DNA from: Methylobacterium iners
GTDB taxonomy: Bacteria; Pseudomonadota; Alphaproteobacteria; Rhizobiales; Beijerinckiaceae
Reading direction: 5' to 3'
Assembly: GCF_022179305.1 (NCBI RefSeq)
Contig: NZ_BPQP01000013.1
Coordinates: 1 to 64,000, forward strand
Length of the DNA stretch: 64,000 nucleotides
The number at the start of each line of letters is the position of its first letter. Positions within the stretch are counted from its first letter, which is position 1. Below are positions 25,640 to 38,700 of this stretch, one piece after another. Under the pieces are notes generated by a model. That model was not told where the DNA came from. It ran no database searches and saw nothing but the letters and a program-made list of their open reading frames with translations. A program made the translations under genes and the position numbers.

Positions 25640-25957
25640 GCTTTCGGCGGACGAACAGGCGCTGCGAGGTTGCGCCTAATGCATCGACCGGGAGCGTGAG
25701 CCTTCGACGATAGCGCGCGAGGCTCCGCCGCTTGACCGAGCTGAATGGGAATCGCCCAGGGCATCCCCGGATCGCAGCGAGGGTCGCGAGCCCAAGATCG
25801 AAGGCCAACGACAAGATCGGTGCTTGCTGCGGCGCAGCGGACATCGCACGACCAGCCGTAATCCGGCGTCGCGGTGGATCGATCTGCCCATCACTGCGCA
25901 CACCACCGACTTGACCCCCGCAACGATCCCGAGCCGGTATGAGGCCTGAGCCTGCCC
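25640..25957. other. Convergent intergenic region, flaF / flaG-like
   Basis: 318 bp between two convergent genes. No recognisable coding sequence, RNA gene or strong terminator hairpin was seen. Short open frames on both strands lack ribosome sites and family similarity. Confidence 0.5.
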
Positions 25958-26341
25958 TCAGGCGCGCTTCTCTATGGCGGAGCCCGGCACGGCGGCTTGG
26001 TTGGCAGCCTGGCTCGCGGCCACCTCCCGGGCATAGGCGCGAGCCTTGATGACGACCTCGTCGGGAATCTGGATGACCACATCGCCGGTCTGCGGATCGA
26101 CGACCTGATAAACGAGCGCGTTGCTCTCCGCCTCGCGCACGTAGCCGCGGGTCTCGGGACCGGACTCCCTGCCGCTCTCCTTGGCCGGCTCGCTCTCTCC
26201 ACCGATGTCCAGTGAAACGGCCGGGCCGAGGGCCATGCTCTCGACGGGCCGAGCGGGCGAGACGGACCGGACAGGCGCCGAGACTTGGACGCCGGCCGGC
26301 GGGGTACTCGGCGCGAAGGCGGTGACGGGACCGATGCTCAT
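25958..26341 (-). CDS. FlaG-like flagellar protein
   Basis: A 127-residue protein whose C-terminal part matches the FlaG pattern: ALVYQVVDPQTGDVVIQIPDE followed by a helix (KARAYAREVA). The first 60 residues are Ser/Pro/Ala-rich and disordered-looking. FlaG proteins influence filament length or cap assembly. The start at 26341 (MSIGPVTAFAP) is chosen because upstream residues in the longer open frame are unlike the family. With flaF it forms an isolated flagellar accessory pair. Confidence 0.7.
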   Translation of the reverse strand: MSIGPVTAFAPSTPPAGVQVSAPVRSVSPARPVESMALGPAVSLDIGGESEPAKESGRESGPETRGYVREAESNALVYQVVDPQTGDVVIQIPDEVVIKARAYAREVAASQAANQAAVPGSAIEKRA

Positions 26342-26512
26342 GGCTCGGGTACTCCTGTCCTCAGGGATCGTAGACCGCAGAAAACACGGTCCACCATGAG
26401 TCAAACCTTAAGGCCGACGCCGGGACGCGAAGCCGGTTGAAGGGGGAGTCAACACGCGGTTAACAAGACGGCGAATAATCTTCCGATCTGCACGCGCCAT
26501 CCGAGCCCGTCT

Positions 26513-28807
26513 TTACCCTTCGCGCACGAAGATGGTGGTCGCCAGCGGCGGGATCGTCAGCGCGACCGAGTAGGGCTGGCCATGGCTCGGCGTCGCTTCC
26601 GCCTGAACGCCGCCCATGTTGCCCATGTTGGAGCCGCCGTAGCGCTCCGCATCCGAGTTGATGGCCTCGCGATAGAACCCGGCCTCCGGCACGCCGATGC
26701 GGTAGCCCCCGCGCGGCACCGGCGTGAAGTTCGAGACGACGACCGCCACCTCGCCGGGCTCGCGACCCTTGCGCGCCCAGGCGATGACGCTGTTGTCCTG
26801 GTCGTCCGCCACGAGCCACTGGAAACCCGCGGCCTCGCTGTCCCGGGCGTGGAGCGCAGGCGTGGTGCAGTAGAGATGGTTGAGGTCCCGGACCAGGTCC
26901 TTGACGCCCCTGTGGAAGCCGTCGTCGAGCAGGTGCCAGTCGAGACTCTGGTTGTGGTTCCACTCGCGGTCCTGACCGAACTCGCCGCCCATGAAGAGCA
27001 GCTTCTTTCCCGGGTGTCCCCACATGAAGCCGAAATAGGCCCGCAGGTTCGCGAACTTCTGCCAGCGGTCGCCCGGCATCTTGGCGAGGAGCGAGCCCTT
27101 TCCGTGCACGACCTCGTCGTGGGAGAGCGGCAGGATGAAGTTCTCCGAGAAGGCGTAGAGCAGGCCGAAGGTGAGGTCGTGGTGGTGGTAGCGCCGGTGA
27201 ATTGTCTCCTTCGAGACGAAGTTCAGGGTGTCGTGCATCCACCCCATGTTCCACTTGAAGCCGAAGCCGAGGCCGCCGGTGTAGGTCGGGTGGGAGACGC
27301 CGGGCCAGGAGGTCGATTCCTCCGCCACGGTGATGGTACCGGGCGCGTGGCTGTAGGTCGCCTCGTTGGTCTTCCTCAGGAAGTGGATGGCGTCGAGGTT
27401 CTCGTTGCCGCCGTACTGGTTGGGTATCCACTCGCCCTGCCGGCGCGAGTAGTCGAGGTAGAGCATCGAGGCGACAGCATCCACGCGCAGGCCGTCAAGG
27501 TGATAATGCTCCAGCCAGAACCGGGCGTTGGCAGCGAGGAAGGTCGCAACCTCCGAGCGGCCGAAATTGTAGATGTAGGTCCCCCAATCCTGGTGGAAGC
27601 CCTGGCGCGGATCGGCATGCTCGTAGAGATGCGTGCCGTCGAATTGGCCGAGGCCGTGGGCGTCGAGGGGGAAATGGCCCGGCACCCAGTCGAGCATCAC
27701 GCCGATGCCCGCCTGGTGGGCCGCGTCGACGAAGGCGGCGAAATCATCGGGCGTTCCGAAGCGGCTCGTCGGCGCGAAGAGGGAGACGGGCTGGTAGCCC
27801 CATGAGCCGTCGAACGGAAACTCCGTGATCGGCAGCATCTCGATATGGGTGAAGCCCATCTCCTTGACGTAGGGAATGAGCCGCTCGCCCAGTTCCTTGT
27901 AGGTGAGGTAGCGGTTGCCCTCCTCTGCCACCCTCGCCCACGAACCGAGATGAACCTCGTAGATGGAGATCGGGGCGTGGCGCGGGTCCTTCTCGCCGCG
28001 CGTGCGCATCCATTCGGCATCGGTCCAGACCGGATCGTTCGTGCCCTGCAGGACGGAGGCGGTCTCGGGCGGCTTCTGCGCGGCGAACGCGACCGGATCG
28101 GCCTTGAGCGGCAGCAGCGATCCGTCGGGCCCGCGGATCTCGAACTTGTAGTGAGCGCCGGCCGTCAACCCCGGCACGAACAGCTCCCAGATTCCTCCGT
28201 CCTGCCAGAGGCGCATCGGGTGGCGCCGGCCGTCCCACTCGTTGAAGTCGCCGACGATGCTGACCTTGCGCGCATTCGGCGCCCAGACGGCGAAGCGGAA
28301 CCCGGCGACCTCGTCGAGGGTCAGCGCCTGCGCGCCGAGCACGCGATAGGTGACGTTGCTGCCGACCTCGCGCAGGGCGTGGATGTCGCCCTGATGCAGC
28401 GAGGGCCCGAAGCCGTAGGGATCGTGGCGTCGCCGCTCGGTGCCGTCCCAAGTCTCGACGGCGATCTCGTAGAGCGGCCGACCCTTGCTCGATACGCGGG
28501 CGACGTAGAACCCCTCCGGATGCTTGCGCTCGAAGGGGATGCGCTCAGAACCGATCAGAAGTGCTGCGGATTTCGCCTCCGGCAGGACGGCGCGGACCTC
28601 CCAGGCCCCCGGCGCCACTTCATGGGGACCGAGCACCGAGAAGGGGTCGCCGTGGTTGGCGGCCATGATCGCGGCGACGGCGTCAGCGTGGACACTGCGA
28701 GCCGGCTGAGCCGTCGGGCTACCGGCGATCGGTGTCACGTCCGCGGCGCCGGAGATGCCCGGCTTGTCCTCGGTCTTGGTCGCGACCCGCTCGTCGATGC
28801 CCGTCAT
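26513..28807 (-). CDS. glgB: 1,4-alpha-glucan branching enzyme
   Basis: A 764-residue GH13_9 branching enzyme. After an N-terminal extension and a CBM48 domain comes the catalytic barrel with nucleophile Asp near 444 (LRVDAVASMLYLDYSR), acid/base Glu near 496 (VAEESTSWPG) and transition-state Asp near 564 (LSHDEVVHGKGSL). It makes alpha-1,6 branches in glycogen-like glucan. It is the last gene of the trehalose/glucan operon; its ATG directly follows the treS-maltokinase stop with no spacer. Its natural substrate here is probably the linear glucan made by the upstream GlgE. Confidence 0.96.
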   Translation of the reverse strand: MTGIDERVATKTEDKPGISGAADVTPIAGSPTAQPARSVHADAVAAIMAANHGDPFSVLGPHEVAPGAWEVRAVLPEAKSAALLIGSERIPFERKHPEGFYVARVSSKGRPLYEIAVETWDGTERRRHDPYGFGPSLHQGDIHALREVGSNVTYRVLGAQALTLDEVAGFRFAVWAPNARKVSIVGDFNEWDGRRHPMRLWQDGGIWELFVPGLTAGAHYKFEIRGPDGSLLPLKADPVAFAAQKPPETASVLQGTNDPVWTDAEWMRTRGEKDPRHAPISIYEVHLGSWARVAEEGNRYLTYKELGERLIPYVKEMGFTHIEMLPITEFPFDGSWGYQPVSLFAPTSRFGTPDDFAAFVDAAHQAGIGVMLDWVPGHFPLDAHGLGQFDGTHLYEHADPRQGFHQDWGTYIYNFGRSEVATFLAANARFWLEHYHLDGLRVDAVASMLYLDYSRRQGEWIPNQYGGNENLDAIHFLRKTNEATYSHAPGTITVAEESTSWPGVSHPTYTGGLGFGFKWNMGWMHDTLNFVSKETIHRRYHHHDLTFGLLYAFSENFILPLSHDEVVHGKGSLLAKMPGDRWQKFANLRAYFGFMWGHPGKKLLFMGGEFGQDREWNHNQSLDWHLLDDGFHRGVKDLVRDLNHLYCTTPALHARDSEAAGFQWLVADDQDNSVIAWARKGREPGEVAVVVSNFTPVPRGGYRIGVPEAGFYREAINSDAERYGGSNMGNMGGVQAEATPSHGQPYSVALTIPPLATTIFVREG

Positions 28808-31800
28808 TCAAGCGCCTCTCTTGATTTCGTCCAGAATGTTGAGAACCCCGCGCGCGGGGATTTCGATCCAGTCCGGGCGGTTGTTGACCTCGTAATCGAC
28901 CTCGTAGAGCGCCTTCGTGAGCAGGCTCAGCTGCAGCAGCCGCGTCAGCGTCTCGGAGTTCGAGACCGCGGCGCGGCTTGAGGCGATGGCCGCGGCGTAG
29001 CCGTCGAGGAAGGCTGCATCGATCATGCCGCGCCATTCCGTGGCGGCCCGGCGCGCCCGCTCCTCGGAATCCGCGAAGCGCGAGGCGATCTCGCGGGTCA
29101 CCGTCTCCGCGCCGTAGGCGAAGGAGCGCAGCATGCCGGCGACGTCGCGCAGGGGCGTGGCCTTCTCGCGCCGTTCGTCGGCCGGCCGCGACGGCTCACC
29201 CTCGAAATCGACGATGACGAGGTCGCCCTCCGAGGCGAGGACTTGGCCCAGATGGTAGTCGCCGTGGATGCGCGTCTTGGTGGCGCCGAGCGGCGCGCGC
29301 GCCGTCAGCGCCTGGATCACCTCCTCGACCTCGCGGCGGCGGCCCGCAAGCTCGGTGCTCGCGGTGTTCGCTGCACGGCCGGCGAGGCCGTCGAGGCCGC
29401 GGAAGGCGCGTTCGGCCTGGTGACGGGTGTCGTCGCCGAGGGCATGCAGGTCGGCATGGGTGAAGGGCTCGGCGGCGAAAGCCGGATCGTCCGTCTCGAT
29501 GGCGAAGGCGCTGTGCATCTCGGCGGTGCGCCGCGCCAGGAGCTCGGCCCAGCGCAGGTGAGAGGCGAAGGCCTCCTGCGCGCTCGGCGCCTCGCTCTCG
29601 GGAGCCAAAACCACCGTCTCGAAGTCGCGGCGCAGGCCCTCGAGCATCAGGGTCCAGGCGTCGCCCTGGTTCGGGACGAATTTCTGGAGCACCGCAAGGG
29701 CGGTGCGATGGCCGTTCTCGTCGACATGTTCGAGCACGCCGAGCAGCGCCGGGGTGTTGGCGAACTTCGCCTTCTCGGTGAGGAAGCGGCCGACCTCGAT
29801 CTCCGGGTGAATGCCGGGTTGGAGCCGCCGCAGCAGCTTCAGCATCATCTTCGAGCCGATGGCGATCGAGGTGTTGCTCTGCTCCGCGCTCAGGCGACGG
29901 ACCTCGCCGGCTTCCACGGTAATCTCGGGATCGAAGGCCGAGGTCGTTGAGAAGACGAGCCTGCCCGACTCGCTTGCCATCTCGCGGCCCTCGCGCATCG
30001 CCTCGATCACCGAGACGGCGAAGGCCGGTGCGGCGGCCGCGCCAAAGAGGAGGCCGGTGCGGGGGCCACGACGGACGCGCGCCACGGCGAAGGGCATCAG
30101 CGCCTCGTCCTCGCGGCCTTCGTCGACGGCGACGGGCACGAAGTAATCCTGGCGCTCGCCGTTGGCGAGGTGGACGGCGATGCGCGGCAGCAGGAACCGG
30201 GCCTCGCCGCCCGCATCCGCCAGCGGGACGCTGTCGATGACGTGCACCGACTTGATGCGCGAGCCCTTGGCGGCAAACCAACGCCGCGTGCTGATGAAGC
30301 GCGGCGCTACGGTGCGCTCGAAGGCGATGCGCTCGCGTCCAGCCATCAAGGTCTCGACGCCGCCGGTGAGGACGAGCGTGAAGAGCTCCGGCGTCTCGGG
30401 CTGCGGGCCGATCGTGCCGGCATGGGCAGCGCTGAGCGAGAACCAGTAGAAGCCGTAGGACGGCAGGGTCAGGAGGTAGGGCAGTTCGCCGATCGCGGGG
30501 AATTCCGAACCGCCGGTGAGCTCGATCGGCACGGCGCTGCGGAACTCGGACAGGTCGAGCTGCACGGCCTGGGGCGCGCGCGACAGGTTTGCGACGCAGA
30601 GCACACGCTCGCCTTCGAGCTCGCGGATCCAGGCGAGCACCTTGCGGTTCGTCGGGTAGAGGAACTGCAGGCTGCCGCGGCCTAGCGCCAGGCTGTTGTT
30701 GCGGATCGCGATCATGCGCCGCGTCCAGTTCAGCAGGCTCGTCTGCGAGTGGGTCTGCGCCTCGACGTTGATGGCGTCGAAGCCGTAAATCGGGTCCTGC
30801 ACGGAGGGCAGGAAGAGCTTGGCCGGGTTCGCGCGCGAGAAGCCGCCGTTGCGGTCGGGGGACCATTGCATCGGCGTGCGCACGCCATCGCGGTCGCCGA
30901 GATAGATGTTGTCGCCCATCCCGATCTCGTCGCCGTAATAGAGCACTGGCGTGCCGGGCATCGACAGGACGAGCGACTTCATCAGCTCTATCTTGCGCCG
31001 GTCGTTCTCGAGCAAGGGCGCGAGGCGGCGGCGGATGCCGAGATTGATGCGGGCGCGCCGCTCGGCGGCGTAGAAGGACCAGAGGTAGTCGCGCTCCTCA
31101 GCCGTCACCATTTCGAGCGTCAGCTCGTCGTGGTTGCGCAGGAAGATCGCCCATTGGCAGCCCTCCGGAATCTCCGGGGTCTGGCGCATGATGTCGGTGA
31201 TCGGGTGCCGATCCTCCCGGGCAATCGCCATGTACATGCGCGGCATCAGCGGGAAGTGGAACGCCATGTGGCACTCGTCCCCGTCGCCGAAATACTGCGC
31301 GGTCTCTTCGGGCCACTGGTTGGCCTCGGCGAGTAGCATGCGGTCGGGGTAGCTGGCGTCGAGGGCCGCGCGGATCGCCTTGATGACGACGTGCGTCTCG
31401 GGAAGGTTCTCGCAGTTCGTGCCGTCGCGCTCGATCAGGTAGGGGATCGCATCGAGGCGCAGACCGTCCACGCCCATGTCGAGCCAGTAGCGCATGACCT
31501 CGATCACGGCCTCGAGCACGGCCGGGTTGTCGAAGTTCAGATCGGGCTGGTGCGAGTAGAACCGGTGCCAGAAGTACTGCTTGGCGACCGGGTCCCAGGT
31601 CCAGTTCGAGACCTCGGTGTCGAGGAAGATGATCCGCGTGTCGGAATAGGGCGTGTCGGTGTCCGACCAGACGTAGAAGTTGCGCTCGGGCGATCCCGCC
31701 GGCGCCTCGCGGGCCCGCTGGAACCAGGGATGCTGGTCCGAGGTGTGGTTGATGACCAGCTCGGTGATGACGCGCAGGCCGCGCTCATGCGCAGCGTCGA

Positions 31801-32065
31801 CGAAGCGCCGGAACTCCTCCATCGTCCCATAGGACGGATTGACCTCCCGGTAGTCCCCGATGTCGTAGCCATCGTCCCGCAGCGGCGAGGGATAGAACGG
31901 CATCAGCCAGATCGCCGTGACCCCGAGGTCGCGGACGTAGTCGAGCTTCTGCGTCAGGCCCTCGAAATCACCGATCCCGTCATTGTTCGAGTCGAAGAAC
32001 GACTTGACGTGGATCTGGTAGATGATGGCGTCACGGTACCACTGCGGATCGCTGCGATCGATCAT
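28808..32065 (-). CDS. treS: Trehalose synthase-maltokinase fusion (TreS-Mak)
   Basis: A 1085-residue bifunctional enzyme. Residues 1 to about 550 are a GH13_16 trehalose synthase with nucleophile Asp near 205 (GLRLDAIPYLIERDG), Glu near 245 (LLAEANQWP) and Asp near 313 (RNHDELTLEM); it interconverts trehalose and maltose. From about residue 590 a maltokinase (Pep2-like) follows, with the kinase motif IHGDYHLGQV near 935 and VDFEGEP; it makes maltose 1-phosphate from maltose and ATP. Fusion couples the first two steps of the GlgE pathway. It lies between glgE and glgB on the same strand. Confidence 0.95.
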   Translation of the reverse strand: MIDRSDPQWYRDAIIYQIHVKSFFDSNNDGIGDFEGLTQKLDYVRDLGVTAIWLMPFYPSPLRDDGYDIGDYREVNPSYGTMEEFRRFVDAAHERGLRVITELVINHTSDQHPWFQRAREAPAGSPERNFYVWSDTDTPYSDTRIIFLDTEVSNWTWDPVAKQYFWHRFYSHQPDLNFDNPAVLEAVIEVMRYWLDMGVDGLRLDAIPYLIERDGTNCENLPETHVVIKAIRAALDASYPDRMLLAEANQWPEETAQYFGDGDECHMAFHFPLMPRMYMAIAREDRHPITDIMRQTPEIPEGCQWAIFLRNHDELTLEMVTAEERDYLWSFYAAERRARINLGIRRRLAPLLENDRRKIELMKSLVLSMPGTPVLYYGDEIGMGDNIYLGDRDGVRTPMQWSPDRNGGFSRANPAKLFLPSVQDPIYGFDAINVEAQTHSQTSLLNWTRRMIAIRNNSLALGRGSLQFLYPTNRKVLAWIRELEGERVLCVANLSRAPQAVQLDLSEFRSAVPIELTGGSEFPAIGELPYLLTLPSYGFYWFSLSAAHAGTIGPQPETPELFTLVLTGGVETLMAGRERIAFERTVAPRFISTRRWFAAKGSRIKSVHVIDSVPLADAGGEARFLLPRIAVHLANGERQDYFVPVAVDEGREDEALMPFAVARVRRGPRTGLLFGAAAAPAFAVSVIEAMREGREMASESGRLVFSTTSAFDPEITVEAGEVRRLSAEQSNTSIAIGSKMMLKLLRRLQPGIHPEIEVGRFLTEKAKFANTPALLGVLEHVDENGHRTALAVLQKFVPNQGDAWTLMLEGLRRDFETVVLAPESEAPSAQEAFASHLRWAELLARRTAEMHSAFAIETDDPAFAAEPFTHADLHALGDDTRHQAERAFRGLDGLAGRAANTASTELAGRRREVEEVIQALTARAPLGATKTRIHGDYHLGQVLASEGDLVIVDFEGEPSRPADERREKATPLRDVAGMLRSFAYGAETVTREIASRFADSEERARRAATEWRGMIDAAFLDGYAAAIASSRAAVSNSETLTRLLQLSLLTKALYEVDYEVNNRPDWIEIPARGVLNILDEIKRGA

Positions 32066-32234
32066 CGCGTCGTTGCCTCATGCATCCAGGGTCGAGAACG
32101 GCGATTGCCTTCCCGCACGCAACGTCCGCGGAACGGACGCGAGCACGGGCTTCGTCGGGGGTTTGGCACCCACTTCTCGGCGACAACGCGGCGGCCCGGG
32201 CGAACCGTCGCTATTTTTGCTGACACGCGGTGGC

Positions 32235-35618
<3,384 letters not shown>

Positions 35619-35719
35619 GCCTGCCTCGTCGGTACCCGTTCGACCGGATCAGTTTCGTTCCCGCGTCTCCGCACCCGTTTGGGGGGAAACACCGTTCAGC
35701 ATGCCGGAGGCCGGAGGCC

Positions 35720-38700
35720 TCACCCCGTCCGCCGCAGAACCGCGTAGGGCAGACGCGCGAACAGAGCCCCGAGATCGAGCCGCCCAGCCTCGGCGTCAAC
35801 GCTCGTTCCCGTCACGATATCCGTCCAGAGGCTTCCCTCGGGCGCGGAAAGAACCGTGCCGGCAAAGCTCTCGCCGGGCCAAGCCGTTTCGCGGATCAAC
35901 CCGGAGACAAGCCGGGGCACCGCGACGAGAAGGTCGCCCTCCCCTGCTGTGGAGTTCGAACGCGTGAACGCCAGGACATGGCTGGCCCGTTCACCATCGG
36001 CGGCAAGCGCGCTGTAATCCGCGTCCGCGTAGAAGGCCGGGTGCGCGGCACGATCCGAGAGCAGGCGCGCCAGCGTCGCCTGCTTGATCCGTCCGTCCGC
36101 CCAGCTCTGCAGCAGCTCGCCGGGCGGCAGGCCCTCCTCCAGGGCTCCCGCCAGCGCCGTATAATCGACGGGCCGACGATTGTCCGGGTCGACGAAGGAG
36201 AAGTCCCAGAACTCGGTACCCTGATAGGTGTCGGGCAGGCCGGGCAGCGTGCATTTGAGGACCGTCCGACCAAGTCCCGCGATCATGCCGAGATGAGCGA
36301 GGCGCCGGGCGATGGGCCGCATCAGGTCAAGAAACTTGGAGCCGGGCGCGATCAGCCCCGCGAAGAGGGCCTTGGCCGCGGCCTCGTAGCCCTCGTCGAC
36401 ATTGACCCAGCTCGACCGGCGCTTGCCCTCCCGCAGCGCCTTCTCGGAATAGGTGTCGAGCCGCTGGCGGAAATCGGTGATCGCCGCCTCGTCGTCCCGA
36501 TCGAGCAGTTCCAGCGGCCAGGCGCCGAGGATGGCCTGAAGGAACATCCACTGGTCGCGCGCGTCCGGCTCGGGGCCGTCGTCGCCCTGCTTGAGTCGGC
36601 TGCGGGCCGCCTGGCCGAGGATGGTCCAGGCCTCGGCCCAGACTTCCGGAAGTTCGGAGAGGGCGAGCAGGCGCGAGCGGGCGTCCTCGCCGCGCTTGGT
36701 GTCGTGCGTCGCCGTCGTGATCATGGCGTTCGGCCAGTCGCGGGCACGGGCCGCCTGCAGCCCGTGGAAATGCTCCGCATCGATCCCGTACTCGCTGGGA
36801 TCGCCGCCGACTTCGTTCAGCGCCAGCAGCACCGAGAAGCGATAGAACAGGGTGTCTTCCAGGCTCTTGGCCATCACCGGGCCGGTGAGCTGCTGGAACC
36901 GACGGCGGAAGCGCAGAATGACGGCAGGCTCCGGCCTGCCCGGTCCGACGGTATCGATGCGGCCGACCAGGGCATCGGCGGCGAAATCGTGGACCGAGCG
37001 GTCCGGCAGCGAGCTCCAGCGCTTGGCCTTGGCGACGGCACCTTCGATCAGGTGAATGTCCTCGTCCTCGACGTCGCTCTCGTCCAGGTCTCCCGGCAGG
37101 TAGGAGCGGTAGGTCGGGAACCGGGCGATGATCTCGATCAGCGCCCGGCGGATCGCGTTGACCGAGAAGTCGCGGGTGCGGCGGTCGGCATCGGCGATCT
37201 GCTTGAGATCGGCCGTCATCACTTCGAGCTCGCTGGCGAAGCTGATCTCGATGATTTCGGCCTTGGCGGCGCGGAGTTGGAAGCCGTAGGGCTCGTCGTC
37301 GCCGGTCGCCCAACGGTAGAAGCGCGTGACGCGGCCGTGACGCTCCCGATCCACCAGGATGCCGTCGAGCTGGTTGAGGACGTCGTAGCCGGTGGTGCCT
37401 GCCACCGGCCAGTCCCGCAGCCGCTCGCCCGGTTCGAGGATCTTCTCCACGACCACGTAGAAGCCGGGCCCCACCGCCGCCTGGAGCGCGCGGGCATAGC
37501 CCAGCGGATCGGCGAGACCGTCGATGTGATCGATGCGAAGACCGTCGATCCGCCCCTCGCGGACGTGTCGGAACACGGTCTCGTGCGACTTCTGGAAGAT
37601 ATCGGACTTCTCGACGCGCAGCCCCGCGAGCGAATTCACGTCGAAGAAGCGGCGGTAGTTGATGTCGCTCGCCGCCACGCGCCAATGGGCCAACCGATAG
37701 GATTGCAGTTCGAGCATCCGGTGCAGCGCGCCGAAGCTGTCGGGAAAGCCTTTGACCCCGTTGAGCAGCCGGAGCGTGCGCGCGATCGCCTCGGCGATCT
37801 GCGGCGAGGCCGCGACCGCCTCGACCAAGCGCTGCTTCAGCTCCTCGGCCTCCCCAGGGAAGGCGAGACGCCGCTCGCGGTTCGTCTCCTCGCCCATCAG
37901 GCGCAGGCGCTCGGAGACGCTGAGGATCTCAAGACCTGCCGCGTCGTCGATTTCACCGAGCGCCGCCAGCGCGCGGTTCAGGATCGCCGGATATTGCAGG
38001 GGGCAGATCGGGAATTCGTGCTCGTAGTGCCAGACGCTGAAGGCCCCACGGGCGGCATCGAACTTGAGCTGGAGGGTTCCGTTCTCCAGCGCCTCGCCGT
38101 AGCGGTCGCCGAGGAAGGGCACGACGAGGTTGTTGTTAGCGCCAAGTCTGGACCAGTCGATGTCGAAGGCGTGCGCGTAGGGCGACAGGCCGCCCCATTC
38201 GAGCACCGACAGCCACCAGGGATTGTCGGCGCCGCCGACGCCCATGTGGTTCGGGACGATGTCGAGGAGGAGCTTCAGGCCGTGGTCCCGAAGCGTCTCG
38301 GAGAAGCGGATGAAGCCTTCTTCCCCGCCGAGCTCCGGATTGATCGTCGAATGGTCGACGATGTCGTAGCCGTGGGTGGATCCCGGCCGCGCCTTCTGGA
38401 TCGGTGAGGCATAGACGTGGCTGATGCCGAGCTTCGCCAGATAAGGAACGATCGCCTCCGCGTCGGCGAAGGTGAAGCCGGCATGGAATTGCAGGCGGTA
38501 GGTCGCCCGCGGCGGCGGCGAAGCGAGGCGCGCCGCGCCGGAGCGCGGTCCCCGCTCCTCGGCCGAGAGCGAGGCCGCGAGCTTGGCGAGCGGCCCGCCC
38601 GGCGCGGCGATCGCGTCGAGATTGCGATCGAGCTTGCGCCGCCAGTTCGGGTACCCCTCGGTCGAACCCGGCACGTTGGCCTGGCTGAGCTCGGAGACCA

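Noticed and set aside
25676-25906. Short Arg/Ser-rich open frames between flaF and the FlaG-like gene
   Set aside because: No ribosome site, no similarity, composition typical of out-of-frame GC-rich DNA.
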